Shown: piece by piece, positions 1-11,374 of the stretch
Position numbering within the stretch: position 1 is the stretch's first letter
Layout: each line of letters opens with the position of its first letter
From: Acestrorhynchus altus
Lineage: Eukaryota; Chordata; Actinopteri; Characiformes; Acestrorhynchidae
DNA: 64,000 nt
NCBI GenBank assembly: GCA_034509495.1
Contig: CM067508.1
Coordinates: 30,240,071 to 30,304,070 of the forward strand
Direction of reading: 5' to 3'
The notes under the pieces: model-generated
Database searches by the model: none
What the model saw: the letters and a program-made list of their open reading frames with translations, nothing else
What the model was told of the DNA's origin: nothing
Program-made: the position numbers and the translations under genes

Positions 1-45
1 CGTTCTTTTTCCACATCAAGTCACAATATGAACATACATCATCCA

Positions 46-300
46 GAACAGTGTTTCTCAATCCTGGTCCTGGAGTTCCCCTGTTCTGCACATTTAACAT
101 GTTCCCCGCTCTCAGCCCACCTGATTCCACTAATCAGCTCTTTCAAGAGCACTTTGTAGGGTTGTGAAAGCAGGGAATTCTCTACAATGTTCAGGACAGG
201 GTTGCCTACAGCAGTGGTCCCCAACCCCCGGGCTGCGGACAGGTACCGGTCCGTGGAGCAATTGTCTGAAGGATATTTTATTTAGAAAAATGTTTTATTT
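46..300. repeat. interspersed repeat fragments, hAT-like
   Basis: From about 48 the text reads like a common fish short interspersed element (cagtgtttctcaatcctgg). At 212 a second motif begins (cagtggtccccaacc, followed by a GC-rich stretch ending ccggtccgtgg), which resembles the 5' end of non-autonomous hAT elements. Neither piece has a recognisable second end here. Assignment rests on remembered consensus motifs, not on a search. The rest of 301-1199 shows no gene that I can support; it would hold the il34 3' untranslated region, for which I see no clear poly(A) signal. Confidence 0.5.
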
Positions 301-1199
301 TGAGAAATGACTGGATTTTCTCGGTTACGTGGTCGAGAGGAGAGGAGAGGAGAACAGGTTGTGAGTATTAACTGGATCTGATAACAGAATAACAGGTCTT
401 TACCGTTCTGTACTCCTTTCTGCATAGAGACCTCATTCCAGACTGCTCGTACAGTATAATTACATGGTGATCACTGTCTGTGGTCACCGCTCAGACGTCA
501 CTTGTGAGTGTTCACAGTATGTTTTGGAACATGCATGTGCCAGAGGGAGCTCAATCTGCCCAGGCTGGCCAGCGGTGACATGTGGGGGGTCTGACACCTC
601 CAGGGCCCCGCGCTTTCTGCCTGAATCACTGGCAAAATCAGATACTGGCAGGATCAGACACACCCGTCATGGAGTAAATGCCGTTGACTCAACCCCCCCC
701 AGCATGTGTTCCCGCTCACAGAGCATGATGGTGGTCAGCCACAGACTAGCAAGTAGAACTTCGAAAAACTTGTGGTTTTGCACCACTGTGTTGCAAACCC
801 TGACCAACCCGAGCACAACAAGGACTTGGGACATAATGGAAGTACCCGTCTCATAAAGGCCATCTCATTTTCCTCAAGGCCTGTTTGTTTTTTAAATATT
901 GAACAAATGTGGGCACACTCAGCAAACTTCACAGATCAAATCCATAGGGTGAATAAATCATTGCCGTGATCTGTTTGACTGACTGTTTTTGTGCTGCTTT
1001 TTCCTCTGCATCCACTTTACTAGCATTTCTTCTCGCACCGTTTCTCCACTAGTAATGCAAACCTAAGATTTAAGTCAACAACACTCTGACTTTTCTGTCA
1101 AACCAGTTCCGCAAGCTTTCATACAAAGGACATTTTGCTTAAGCCTGCTTGGGCAATGCACAGTTTTTCTATTGAAAGGTTTGTAAAAACACTAAAGGT

Positions 1200-1642
1200 C
1201 TAGAACTTCCACTCACAGTCAAACTCGCCCCCCTCTCTTGGGAAGCACTCTTTGAATAGGCAGTGCATGGTTCGGTAGCAGTTGTCGAGTAAGGATTTAG
1301 GCTTGACGGATCTCCGTCCCTCAAAGTTCGGGTTATCGACGTGGTCCCAGATGTCCTCTATGATGTCTGGGAGATCATCCTGTGTTGTACACACAAACAC
1401 GTGCACACACAAATATAAATCATCAGCCAACACATCAATACATCATCATCATCATCATCATCATCATAAGGTTAATCCTCATTAGGCCACTGTCAAATAC
1501 ACACAATCGAAATGTGTCTCTAAGAAAGAAAAACAGCCTCGGCTGGAGAAACTAGTTACGGTGAGTAAACAGGGCACATATGTCGGATCAGTACTGGATA
1601 TATGAGTACTGGATAGTTATGGTGAGTAAATAGTTACGGTAT

Positions 1643-1690
<48 letters not shown>

Positions 1691-3967
1691 TAATAATAGT
1701 AATAGTTACGGTGAGTAAATAGGGCACGTATGTCGGATCATTACTGGATAACATATGAATAGGACAGGAATGAATAGGGAGGTTTTGGTTTTGAAACGGG
1801 AATCGACGTTGATATAGCAATGTTGTTTCAACGTTGTGTCAATGTTGTTATTGATTTCATGACTTTAATTTTCTAATGCAATGTTGATTTAAGTGTTAAG
1901 TGTTTTTTTTTCCTTTTTATTAATAATTTTAACCCAATTTGGAAGCACCAATTAGCCAACCCCATTAGGAATCTCCCTCTGGTCCCAACACTAGGAGGGT
2001 TACCAACCAGCATCACACTGGGTGTGATGTGGGGAGAGAATGCCATCGACCCACCCAGAGAGAGCAAGACCAACTATGCTGTCACTCAGACTCCGGCTGC
2101 CGATGGCAAGCAGCATCACCTCGGATCATAGTGCAGGTTTTATCAACACTGAAGCACCAACTGACATTGTCTCAGCTACAGTGAAGGTTGCTGATGTGCC
2201 AGCTGGGATGAATACGAAATGGTTTTACTGAGGACAACAGAGGGGGTGTGAGGCAGCATGAATGATTCAAAAGGCCGAATCAGCTGCTTTGGGGGTGAAC
2301 AGAGGAAGGCTTTGTCCTTACTGTTTCTTGGGACCCATATGTTTGCTCATAGATCTTGAAAAGGTTGTCGAGTTCCACGAGATATTTCCGTCGTGTTGGA
2401 TGTCTCTCAGGCAGAACCCTCAAAATCCTCTTTATGCTGGCCTTAGACACCCTGAGCCACAGGCCCTGCAGATGCTCCACTTTTACAGTTTCATCTGTGT
2501 TCATCTAGGAGAGCAGAGGGAGACAAAAGCAACACGAGATGATGAGAGAGTGGACAGGATGCAGCAAGGCTCAGAAAAGGGGAAGAGGCAGAGAATTCAA
2601 AACAGAAGAATGTCAGGAGGAAAGGATGGGTGAATGAATGAATGAACGAATGAACAGCTACAGAGGAAAACAGCGATTACACAGAGGAAAGGCTCACACT
2701 GAGTGTGGGAGGGTGTGCAGAGTGTGGGAAGGCATAGTGGATCAGTGAGTCAGAGAGTTTAGGGGCAGGATAGTGGGGCACTTGCTCACCAGCCTGCTGA
2801 TGTTGTGCAGTCTGAAGACCTCCTCATATTGCACTTCAAGGGTGTAGTTAATGGGGAAGTTCTGCTTCTGAAAACATCAGTATTAACACTGTAAATAGCC
2901 TCTCCATTTCCTTGCAATCCATGTAACAACAGAAGCAACATAAACAAAACTGAGCCCTTAATTTGACCATGACTGTGATTGGCTTTCTGTATTTTTATGG
3001 TCACTGGAAGAAGATTTGAAGAAGATGAATCATGAACAATTAATGGAATGGAATGTGTTGATATTTGATTTCTGTTGATATCTGTGCAGTTTACCTTTTT
3101 TATTTCAATTATGAACAAAACAAATCCTGATATTCTAATTTATAGATATAGGTTAGGCTTCCATTTCATCATTGTCTAGCAAAAACCTTGGTTCTCCAAA
3201 ATGCCAGCTTTACATCTTTGAGTCCAAATCACACTAAATGATCCAATAGACGTGTTCCAAAATGACTTGGAAAGGAATAAAACCATTTACACTGACTTCC
3301 ATTCAAAGTTCTCTTCTTGCCATTTTGAAGATACAACACTTTTGCGGGACAGCATTGATAATAATATGCTCACACTTCTCTGGGCTAAATGCCAGCTTCT
3401 AGGCTTCATAACTCAGATTGTCTCCTATATATACTTTTGTCATTTTTAGGTTAATAAAGGTACGTCACACCATCAAAACGTTCTGTGAAACTGGTTTAGG
3501 GCTCTAAATACTGCACATTACAGTATGACCATATACTTTTACATATCAAACTTTCAGCCCTGTGTCATGAAACCTATCGTATTCCCAGGTTCTTGCCAAT
3601 ACATAGCTATAGCACATACCTGCCTACTGTTATATATTCATTTATCTACCTATGCTGATGTGTATGTACAGACTGAATGGGTCACTTGTGTTAGTTTGTA
3701 GGTCATCTTTCTCAACACAACAGTCTGACGTTACAGATAGAAATCTTCTTTCCATTTCCATACTTTTTCTGGAGATGCTCAGTTCTTACAACGCAGTTGT
3801 TATTTTTCCCACTGCCCCTGAACCCCAGAATACAGTGATGTTAGGTGCGTTGTGTTTTACCATGTATCGTCTCCTCAAGGTGGAATTAAGCTTATCCTGA
3901 ATGGTCTGCAGTCCTCTGCATCTATCTTGCACTGTGTTCATCCACACTGGTAATACCCATATCAGAC
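1200..3967 (-). CDS. il34: il34, interleukin-34 (four coding exons, start exon not included)
   Basis: IL-34 is a secreted helical cytokine that binds the CSF1 receptor and supports macrophages and microglia. Coding exons on the minus strand are 3967-3861, 2867-2790, 2504-2322 and 1379-1200 (stop TAG at 1202-1200). All have AG acceptors and GT donors, and all junctions keep one frame. Exon 2867-2790 encodes FPINYTLEVQYEEVF, matching the human FPINYKISVPYEGVF stretch. The last exon encodes KPKSLLDNCYRTM, matching the human RPKALLDNCFRVM. The 3967 exon starts in phase 1 with a hydrophobic LIWVLPVW, probably the signal-peptide core, followed by DRC. Sequons NST, NYT and NIS are visible. The protein ends about where the human cysteine-bearing core ends, so the long human tail is absent. 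It lies downstream of sf3b3 in the same orientation, as in human. Confidence 0.88.
1441..1702. repeat. (ATC)n and (TAA)n microsatellites in the il34 flank and last intron
   Basis: A pure (CAT)n run lies at 1441-1468 and a (TAA)n run at 1641-1702. Both are inside the last il34 intron (1380-2321). A short phrase, agttacggtgagtaaa, is repeated around 1555, 1620 and 1705, suggesting local duplication. Confidence 0.9.
1921..2150 (-). repeat. SINE-family fragment in the last il34 intron
   Basis: Phrases gtgtgatgtggggagag, gccatc..acccaccc and ggctgccgatggcaagcagcat recur in the same order at 28318-28545 and 32930-33331, where a tRNA-like head is present. This copy shows the body and degraded head. 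It is truncated and old, judged by mismatches. Confidence 0.65.
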
Positions 3968-4920
3968 CTACAGGAACAGTGACAGAGAAAACACAATACC
4001 ACATGAACCCCGGAGAACTACATCAGCACTAGACCTAGTTTTCAATCCCAATTTACACAAAAGCATGAGTAACACGTATGAGTAACATGTGGGAGACTGG
4101 CACAAACATTCAGCTTCCCTGAAAGAGTCACTGAATATCCTTTAATCCGTACTAGGTCTGGGCACTAATCCAGCGGGTGACTAATTCAGCGGGAGTTTTA
4201 CTCGTAGAGCAGTTCAACGCTGTCAGGTTTCTGAGAGTAACACTGTATTTATTGTAGGACTCTCCCTGGGCAAACTGATTATATGCTACACTTCTCTCCT
4301 GTCAAACAAAAGCACACGCTGGATTGAGTACCTCTCATTACATCCGATACAATAAGGTGTCAATCAGCATGTGTGTTCTTCTGGTAGCTACTGCAGATTC
4401 ACAAGTGTTGGTCTGTTGGATTACAATACTGTTCTGAAGGAAGGAACAATAAATGATTCAATATTTAGACTGATATGATCAATATTTATTGATCAAAACA
4501 TACAGAAGTAGTGTCTTCCATTGTGGCGTTGGGTTTAACGCAACATGCCAGACATCTCTAAATGGAGTTGTAGAGGTTCCTAATGGTGTCCTGTGATAAT
4601 CAAGCCCATGCATCTTGAATATTCTAACTCAGTGTGGCAGGGGTGGAGTGTTGATAGTGAGTTCAATAGCATTCTACACATTTTCAATCAGGGATAGATC
4701 TGTCATTTTCAGGACAGAACTGAAAGTGACCTGCTGCCATTCCCAGACACTCCATGACGGTCTGGTGCAACACCATTGTGCTCTTTGGTGATGTTCACAT
4801 GGTGTTAATGGCACTGGTTGCAACACTCATGCATGTAGTCCTGCAACCACCTGCCAATGGTGCTGGTGCTGAAATAGGATGATTCGTGGAAGGCATCACT
4901 TCTCCCCACACTAGACTCGC
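3968..4920. other. il34 upstream intron or flank, no gene seen
   Basis: No exon that I can support. From about 4530 the text has the look of an old interspersed repeat (runs such as ccattcccagacactccatgacgg). It could lie in the il34 first intron if the promoter is at 8.7-9.4 kb. Confidence 0.4.
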
Positions 4921-4924
4921 ACAC

Positions 4925-5035
4925 ACCAATCAGCCATAACATTAAAACCACCTCCTCCTTTCTACACTCTCTTTCACTTGTATCAGCTGCACCATACAGG
5001 AGCACATGGTAGATCTAAAATTACAGATTGTAGTC
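4925..5035. repeat. Tc1-like terminal repeat followed by a second repeat family
   Basis: At 4927 the text atcagccataacattaaaa is identical to the left end of the Tc1-like element at 48738. From about 4988 it changes to a different fish repeat (ccatacaggagcacatgg..), which resumes after the hAT insertion at 5163 with tagtccatctg. These are therefore two fragments broken by a later insertion. Confidence 0.6.
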
Positions 5036-5162
5036 CAGGGGTCACCAACCTTAAACCACCCCACTTGATCAAATTAATTACTGCCTTCAGAAGGTCTTGG
5101 GAGGCTGAATGGGGTGTGTTCCATTTGGGTTGGTGTTAAAAACTGCAGGTTGGTGACCCCTG
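5036..5162. mobile_element. 127-bp hAT-type MITE
   Basis: The element begins caggggtcaccaacc and ends ggttggtgacccctg, a perfect 15-bp terminal inverted repeat. CAGGGG/CCCCTG termini are typical of hAT elements. Flanking 8-bp sequences ttgtagtc (5028-5035) and ctttagtc (5163-5170) match at six of eight positions, as expected for an aged 8-bp target duplication. It has no coding capacity, so it is non-autonomous. Confidence 0.8.
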
Positions 5163-5219
5163 CTTTAGTCCATCTGTCTACTTTGTTTCCTTCGCATTAT
5201 AATGATGGATCCCACTGTC

Positions 5220-5222
<3 letters not shown>

Positions 5223-5268
<46 letters not shown>

Positions 5269-5605
5269 TGAACAAATTCTAGAGAAATAAACATGGGTGA
5301 ATACTAATATCTTCCTTTTAAGAAGAAATAAGTTAAGTTGCTGGACAGTTACTGAATAAAGCCCATTCTTGTTTAACTTAAAGATTCAGTTACTTTAAGT
5401 GTGAAATTTAAGAATCAGAATCTAAAATTGAGATAATGTCTCTTTAAAGGCCTAGCGTCTCTGTTGTCACAACAGATGAAAGATAAAGTGTGAAACACAG
5501 AAGCTGTCTTATGTAGTTAACATCAAAACCACAAACCACTGCTGGGTTTACGAGGAAAAATGAGCTTTCAACATAACACGAAACCTGATGATGTTGCCAT
5601 TTTGT

Positions 5606-5643
<38 letters not shown>

Positions 5644-5660
5644 ACATACATATACTGTAT
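5223..5660. repeat. (TA)n microsatellites
   Basis: (TA)n tracts lie at about 5225-5258 and 5607-5640, with ordinary AT-rich sequence between them. Confidence 0.9.
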
Positions 5661-8600
5661 ATATATAGACCAAAATTAATGTCCTCCAAAGCCTTTCCAT
5701 AGTCTAGATATCTATTGCTTCTCCTCCCTGCAATAAGGAAAACAAGGACAGAAATAAATCAAACCTCCTCTGAATAAACACTTACAAGCCATAATGCCAC
5801 ACTACAATAAGCTCTGTTACACTGCCACATAGTAATTCACGTGTGGTCAGAGGTGCGTTGCATAAGGTGGTCAAACGTAGTTTATGGAAAGTTTCTCAGC
5901 GAGGCTCCTGCTGAGAGCAGAGGGATTGAGGGCACGGGGGTTTAATCCTGTGTCTATTTTAACAAAGAGGTTTGGATAGTTAAAGATAAGCGATTGTGAC
6001 TGCATAGCCTGAGGCTGAGAACGAAAGAGAGACGCAGACAGTGTGAGACAGAGGCAGAGAGGAGAGAGGAGAGAGAGAAAGGGAGAGCCTCTACAGCTGG
6101 ATGTCACTCTGCCATTCGTCGCCGTGTGGTTGGCCCCTGCGGTACAGCTGCAATTCAGACGGTTGCGAAGAGACGGTCAGTCAGCAAAGTCCCAGAGTGC
6201 AGGCAAAACACTTCAGAGGACTGCTGGAATTCATTCGGCCACAGGACCCCAGTCTATATATGGGTATGGTCCACTCAACCCCTACGCTTCGATCTGAACT
6301 CGGTCTACCCTCGTGTGCCCACTTTCTCTCCCTCTCGCTGGCCTTTCGCTTGCATCGGACATATCTTTGTCTCTTCGTTGCAGGAAGTGGTGAAGTACAA
6401 AAAGAAGGCTTTTTGAGATCTACGGACGTATGATTGTATGTAATGCGGAGTGTCAAACGCACTACGTGCATGTCACACACACCTCTACATCAACATCAGA
6501 GCTGGTCACATGTGTAACTGTGAAACCACAAAAGCTCACCAAGATCTGTGCTGCAAAACCTGACGTGCATCACTTGGTTTCTCTTCACCCCCCCCCCCCC
6601 TCTCTCAAAAGCAATGTCTTATCCAGCATAAGCCTTCACTTGCTGATGGACTTCATCTGAATTAACCCAACTTCCAAAGTTCTCATGTGAGCTGCCTACT
6701 TGTGTTCATTAAGGAAGCTCTCAATCTTCTTCAAACATCCTGTCAGGCCACTCCAGAGCCCTTTGGTCTGCAGATTCCCAAGCCACTGATATCCACTGAG
6801 AAATGGGCTCTATTTTAGTTGCAAAATCATTATGTTCCCTTACAGCTACATGTAGACAAAGCTGAACATGTGGACAAACTGCTGATGAACATCTGGACAA
6901 CTCACAAGCTGTCCAGATGTCCACGTAAGTGCTTAAGCTCCGAAAAGACCTCACTTACCCAGAAGGCCCCTCAGGAGCCAGGTCTCAAAATGGACCATGC
7001 TTCCGCTGGAGACACTTGACACTGAGGACTGGTGCAGTGGAATCTGGACACTGTTCCAGAGACTAGATGAGGCCTCTTGCACGTTCACCCTGAAGAAGCA
7101 GCACAGCATCAAGCAATGTCCAGATAAACATTACACAGCAGCATATCATCACCCGGGTTCACTGGGTTCTGCTTTGAGTGACCCGTTCTGTTCAAACACT
7201 TTCCGTGCAGGTGTATCATTCAGTAAATGCAATAAAGGTCCCTCAACAGTTCCTGGTTTGGGTATATGTCTCTACAGCAGGGGTGCACAACTGGTCTCCA
7301 GATTCAACTCGTCAGTTGATAATCTGACAGAGCAACTACCAAACTCTCCAGCAGGCTGGCCCTTCAGGACTGGAGCTGTGCACCCCCGACTTAACCCTTA
7401 CCATAATCCATTCTGGAACGCACACAAGGGCAGCATTATTAAGGTTACATGACACATACAAAAAATCTATAAAACCACCAAAGATGAGACAAATGTTGGA
7501 AATGTTCTAAAAGGCCTTTATACTATAAATGCTGATGCAGGTTAATATACATTGTCATTAAAGGCTCATGTTGTGTTTTTATCCCATTTTCCCGTCACAA
7601 TTTGGACGAGCCAACCCTGTTACGACTCTACCCATCACATACAAAGGAGGCACTTGGAGGGTGAAGCCAGTCACTGCCTCATTTTGAACTGCTGTCATTG
7701 CATCACTGCTGTATATTTCACCTAAAATTGCCATTTCGGAGGTACAGGGTTCAAAGACGACAACACTGGATATACTGGTGCATCTCAAAAAATTAGAATA
7801 TTGCTCATAATTCAATTCAAAAATTGTAACGGTTGTATATTTTATATTTATTACATTTAAAGTGATTTTCAAACTTTTCAAGATTTGTAATTTAGTCCAA
7901 GCTGAATTTAAACATCGTAATAGATTCTGGGTTTCTGATTTTCAAGTCATCCTTATCAACAGTAAAAAATAAATAAATAAATAAATAATGTAATTTTACA
8001 TGTAATGGAAATAAAGTCTGACTCTAACTTTTATGAAATAACGAACACTGAAAGGAACCTTTTAAGATGTGCTAATATATACTGTAAGGACACATATCAT
8101 GTCATCCAATAAGAGAAGAACCATTAAGCTATTCAAAGAACCGGGTATATTATATCTGGGCAGGTGGAATTAGGAAGAACCAGATAAATATTAGTCTAAA
8201 CACATTTCAATAAACACATTTTATTTATGGAAGCATCTACTGACTGACCACTATGGACAGTTCTGTGATGCTGTGTTATTATAACCTTAGTTTCCAGGAA
8301 TATATATAATATATATTTAATATATATATTAAAGACTGTAAGCAAAACTTTGGTTGGTAGAGAATCTTGTGGAAATTCTTTAAACTTCAAAAACAATCCA
8401 AAGTTCTTTTGAATATCAAGTTAAAGCTGTGAAATGAAGTCACATTACATGGTCTTTAATGATGTTTCTGAGGTTCTAATGACCTGCGAATTCCTTTGCT
8501 GCAGCTTGAAGAAGATGGGAGTGATATCTGCCCCAACACACCAGTGCAGTGGTGTAAAACAAGTCCAGATGTTTTCTCCCCCACCATTGCCTCTCATTCG

Positions 8601-8694
8601 AAAGGAAAAATGAAAATTCTCCCCAAATTCTCCACGGGTGAGATTCCTGCAGGAACATCTCCCTCATAAATGCAAAATCCCCCTCTAATGAAGT
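5661..8694. other. spacer or il34 first intron with repeat scraps
   Basis: No supported gene. At 5792-5786 a minus-strand ATG GCT T is followed by GTAAGTG and would join in frame to the il34 exon at 3967, but the acceptor side is poor. 7277-7391 is bounded by caggggtgcaca and tgtgcacccc, likely a small MITE. 7570-7720 resembles the body of the SINE at 32930 (tttgaactgctg). 7773 begins with a Tc1-like terminal motif (ctggtgcatctcaaaaaatt). The remainder is unremarkable AT-rich DNA. Confidence 0.45.
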
Positions 8695-9410
8695 GTGCAT
8701 GTAATGCCATCCAAGAGCAGCCTGGTCAGATCAGGAACTGCTGAGCAAGAAATTTTTTGGCAAATTTCCCACAACCATTCTTCTAGTCCAACACTTACCA
8801 GCTCCAGTCCTCCAGGAGGTGAGATCAGATGCTTGCACAGATCCAAGCAAACCTGGGGACAGCTGACGAGCTTCAGCTGAAAGAGATGCAGAAGAGTTAG
8901 AGACCAAAAGCTGAGACACCAAAAAAGGCCACCTCATCTGGTCAGTCCTTCTCGGCCTTTCCAGTAAAAGGTGATCAAGGCGAGGCTGAGAAGGAGGACA
9001 TGGAGTGGAGAGCAGGCATTGCGCAATGGTGGGCACATGCTGAGTTGGGAGACGAGGAGCTTCAGCGCTGGCTTGCACCTCCAGACTTAAATCAGAGGAA
9101 CCGCAGCTGGAGGCTCGCGCACAAACTGCGCACTGCTGGCTTTGAGCGCAAAACGGGCGTCTTTGGCGCTCCTGCGCAACACGTGAGAGCAGCTCACCCA
9201 CCTTTCTGTCCGTCCTCGAGCTCGGTCTGCTGCTCGCGCTCAGGCTCGCGCTGTCCCACAGCTTCAGGGGGAGCTTTTGACCCACAGCCCCTCTCTGGAA
9301 AGCCCTCTGAGCTTACGTATGCGCTGCGGAAACCCCCGCAGCCGCTCCTCCTCACGCAGATTTTCTCTTTAAAGTGGTCTTAATCAGAGACCCTCCTCCC
9401 TCTCTCCCTC

Positions 9411-9454
<44 letters not shown>
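8695..9454 (-). promoter_or_regulatory. CpG-rich block, candidate il34 promoter and 5' exon
   Basis: CpG dinucleotides are dense at about 9040-9340, unlike the surrounding AT-rich DNA, and a (CT)n tract lies at 9402-9454. A strong minus-strand donor (CTG then GTAAGTG) occurs at 8799/8798. A minus-strand ATG at 8937 opens a frame of 46 codons plus one base to that donor. This phase matches the il34 exon at 3967, and the first residues (MRWPFLVSQLLV) are signal-like. The resulting N-terminus would, however, be about 30 residues longer than is usual for the family. An untranslated exon is the simpler reading. Confidence 0.4.
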
Positions 9455-9456
<2 letters not shown>

Positions 9457-9960
9457 GCACAGAGCCTAACTCACTTTCACTTTCGAACAGGTTTATTAAC
9501 CCTTAGAGCTACACAGGTTTTTTGGGCCTTTTTGCCTCTTACAAGTAATTACATGACATAGTCACGTGACATATGATGATATCTTTATGGAAGGCCTTTG
9601 GTTTCTGAAATATGTAATTTCTTGATGTGTCCACACTATCAGAAATTTAATATCTTCAAGAAAGTGACCAAAAATGACCAAACTATTTTTTAATGTGGAG
9701 ACTTGAACTGAAAAAAATTAGATTTCTGAACAAAACACTTGCAGATCAAAAATGATATGTATGACATTTTATAATACAGCTCATTACTGTGACAAAATGA
9801 AATTCTTTATTCAAAGCCAAATTGACCAACATCTCAGGAAATAAAAACTGCTTTATTATATTGGATTTTAAAAACAGAAGCTTCTAAAACAGTTATACAT
9901 TTTATAAAAGTATGATTTGTCACAATAAATTACTCGCAGATGCTTCACTGCACTACAACC
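9455..9960. other. AT-rich spacer, nothing recognised
   Basis: No open frame, repeat or motif that I can support. Confidence 0.5.
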
Positions 9961-10738
9961 CTGCCCTCTCCTATCCACCCCACATCAGCACAGTTACCCT
10001 CTTCTATTCACCCCACATCAGCACAGTTACCCTCTACTATCCACCCCACATCAGCACAGTTACCCTCTCCTATCTGCCCCACATCAGCACAGTTACCCTC
10101 TCGTATCCACTCCACATCAGCACAGTTACCCTCTCCTATCTGCCCCACATCAGCACAGTTACCCTCTCCTATCCACCCCACATCAGCACAGTTACCCTCT
10201 CCTATCCACCCCACATCAGTGCAGATACCCTCTCCTATCGACCCCACATCAGCACAGTTACCCTCTCCTTTCCACCCCACATCAGTGCAGATACCCTCTC
10301 GTATCCACCCCACAGCAGTGCAGTTACCCTCTCCTATCCGCCCCACATCAGCACAGTTACCCTCTCCTATCCACCCCACATCAGCGCAGATACCCTCTCG
10401 TATCCGCCCCAAAGCAGTGCAGTTACCCACTAATATGCAACCCACAGTAGTGCAGTTGCCCTCTCCTATCTGCCCCACAGCAGCTCAAAGGTACCCTCTC
10501 CTATCCACCCCACAGCAGCGCAGTTACCCTCTTCAATCCTCCCCACATCAGTGCAGTTACCCTCTCCTATCTGCCCCACAGCAGCACAGAAACCCTCTCC
10601 TTTCCACCCCACATCAGTGCAGTTACCCTCTCCTTTCTGCCCCACAGCAGCACAGAAACCCTCTCCTTTCCACCCCACATCAGTGCAGTTACCCTCTCCT
10701 ATCTGTCCCACATCAGCACAGTTACCCTTTCCTTTCAC
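9961..10738. repeat. 33-bp minisatellite, block 1 (about 24 units)
   Basis: The unit is 33 bp, with core phrases ccccacatcagcacag and ttaccctctcctatc. Variants such as acagcagtgcag, catcagtgcagat and cctttcca are mixed along the array. Because 33 is divisible by three, several frames on both strands stay open. On the plus strand they read as an 11-residue PTSAQLPSPIC/H repeat, on the minus strand as VGWIGEGNCAD. There is no start context, intron signal or non-repeat domain, so I treat it as non-coding satellite DNA. Confidence 0.95.
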
Positions 10739-11374
10739 TCTGATGCAGTCTGGCAGAAGATTCCGGAGCATCCAAGCCTCCACCACCAGACTCTGCAACA
10801 GCTTTGTCCACCAGGCAGTCAGACTCCTCAACGCACAGAGACTGGGCTGAATCCCCCACCCCCCCACCACTCCTCACACCCACACTCACACAGGGACTGA
10901 ACTGGGACTGAAACCTGAACCCCACACCACTCCTCACACCACAAAGACTACACCAACACAAAGATTGGACTGTAACCACCCAGCACTCTACACACAGATG
11001 CACTCGGCACACAGAGCCTGGATCATCCCCATCCTTATCAGCAATATTTGCTGCTCACTAAGAACTATAACTTCTACCTCAGTAACTGCTGTTATCATGA
11101 ACATCTAGATGTTACAGTATGTTACATATCTCTTGCACCTTATTCCCACCACTCATCTCACTTCATTGTACCACTCGGTATTGTACTGTCCTGTCCAGTC
11201 TGTTAAACCGTCTCTTGTTTACTGTATTTATTGTATTTATTGTAGTGTTCGCACTTTATGTTGTCTTACTGTATTGCTGCTCCATGTTGCACCTTGGTTT
11301 CCGTAGGAACGCAATTTCATTGCACTGTGTACCTGTACTCGGTTGTAATGACAATAAAAAGCCTTGACCTTGAC
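10739..11374 (+). mobile_element. 5'-truncated non-LTR retrotransposon 3' end inside the minisatellite
   Basis: The insert opens with a short frame encoding RSIQASTTRLCNSFVHQAVR and then LLNAQRLG, the C-terminal signature of CR1/L2/Rex-type reverse transcriptases. It ends with an untranslated tail containing ttgcaccttggtttccgtag, a tgacaataaaaag signal and a terminal cttgaccttgac short repeat. Satellite units resume directly on both sides, so it inserted after the array existed. The catalytic domain is missing. Confidence 0.8.

Noticed and set aside
8731..9285. 184-codon minus-strand frame in the CpG block as a separate gene
   Set aside because: No family signature and low-complexity composition; more likely a chance frame through a CpG promoter, possibly including an il34 5' exon.
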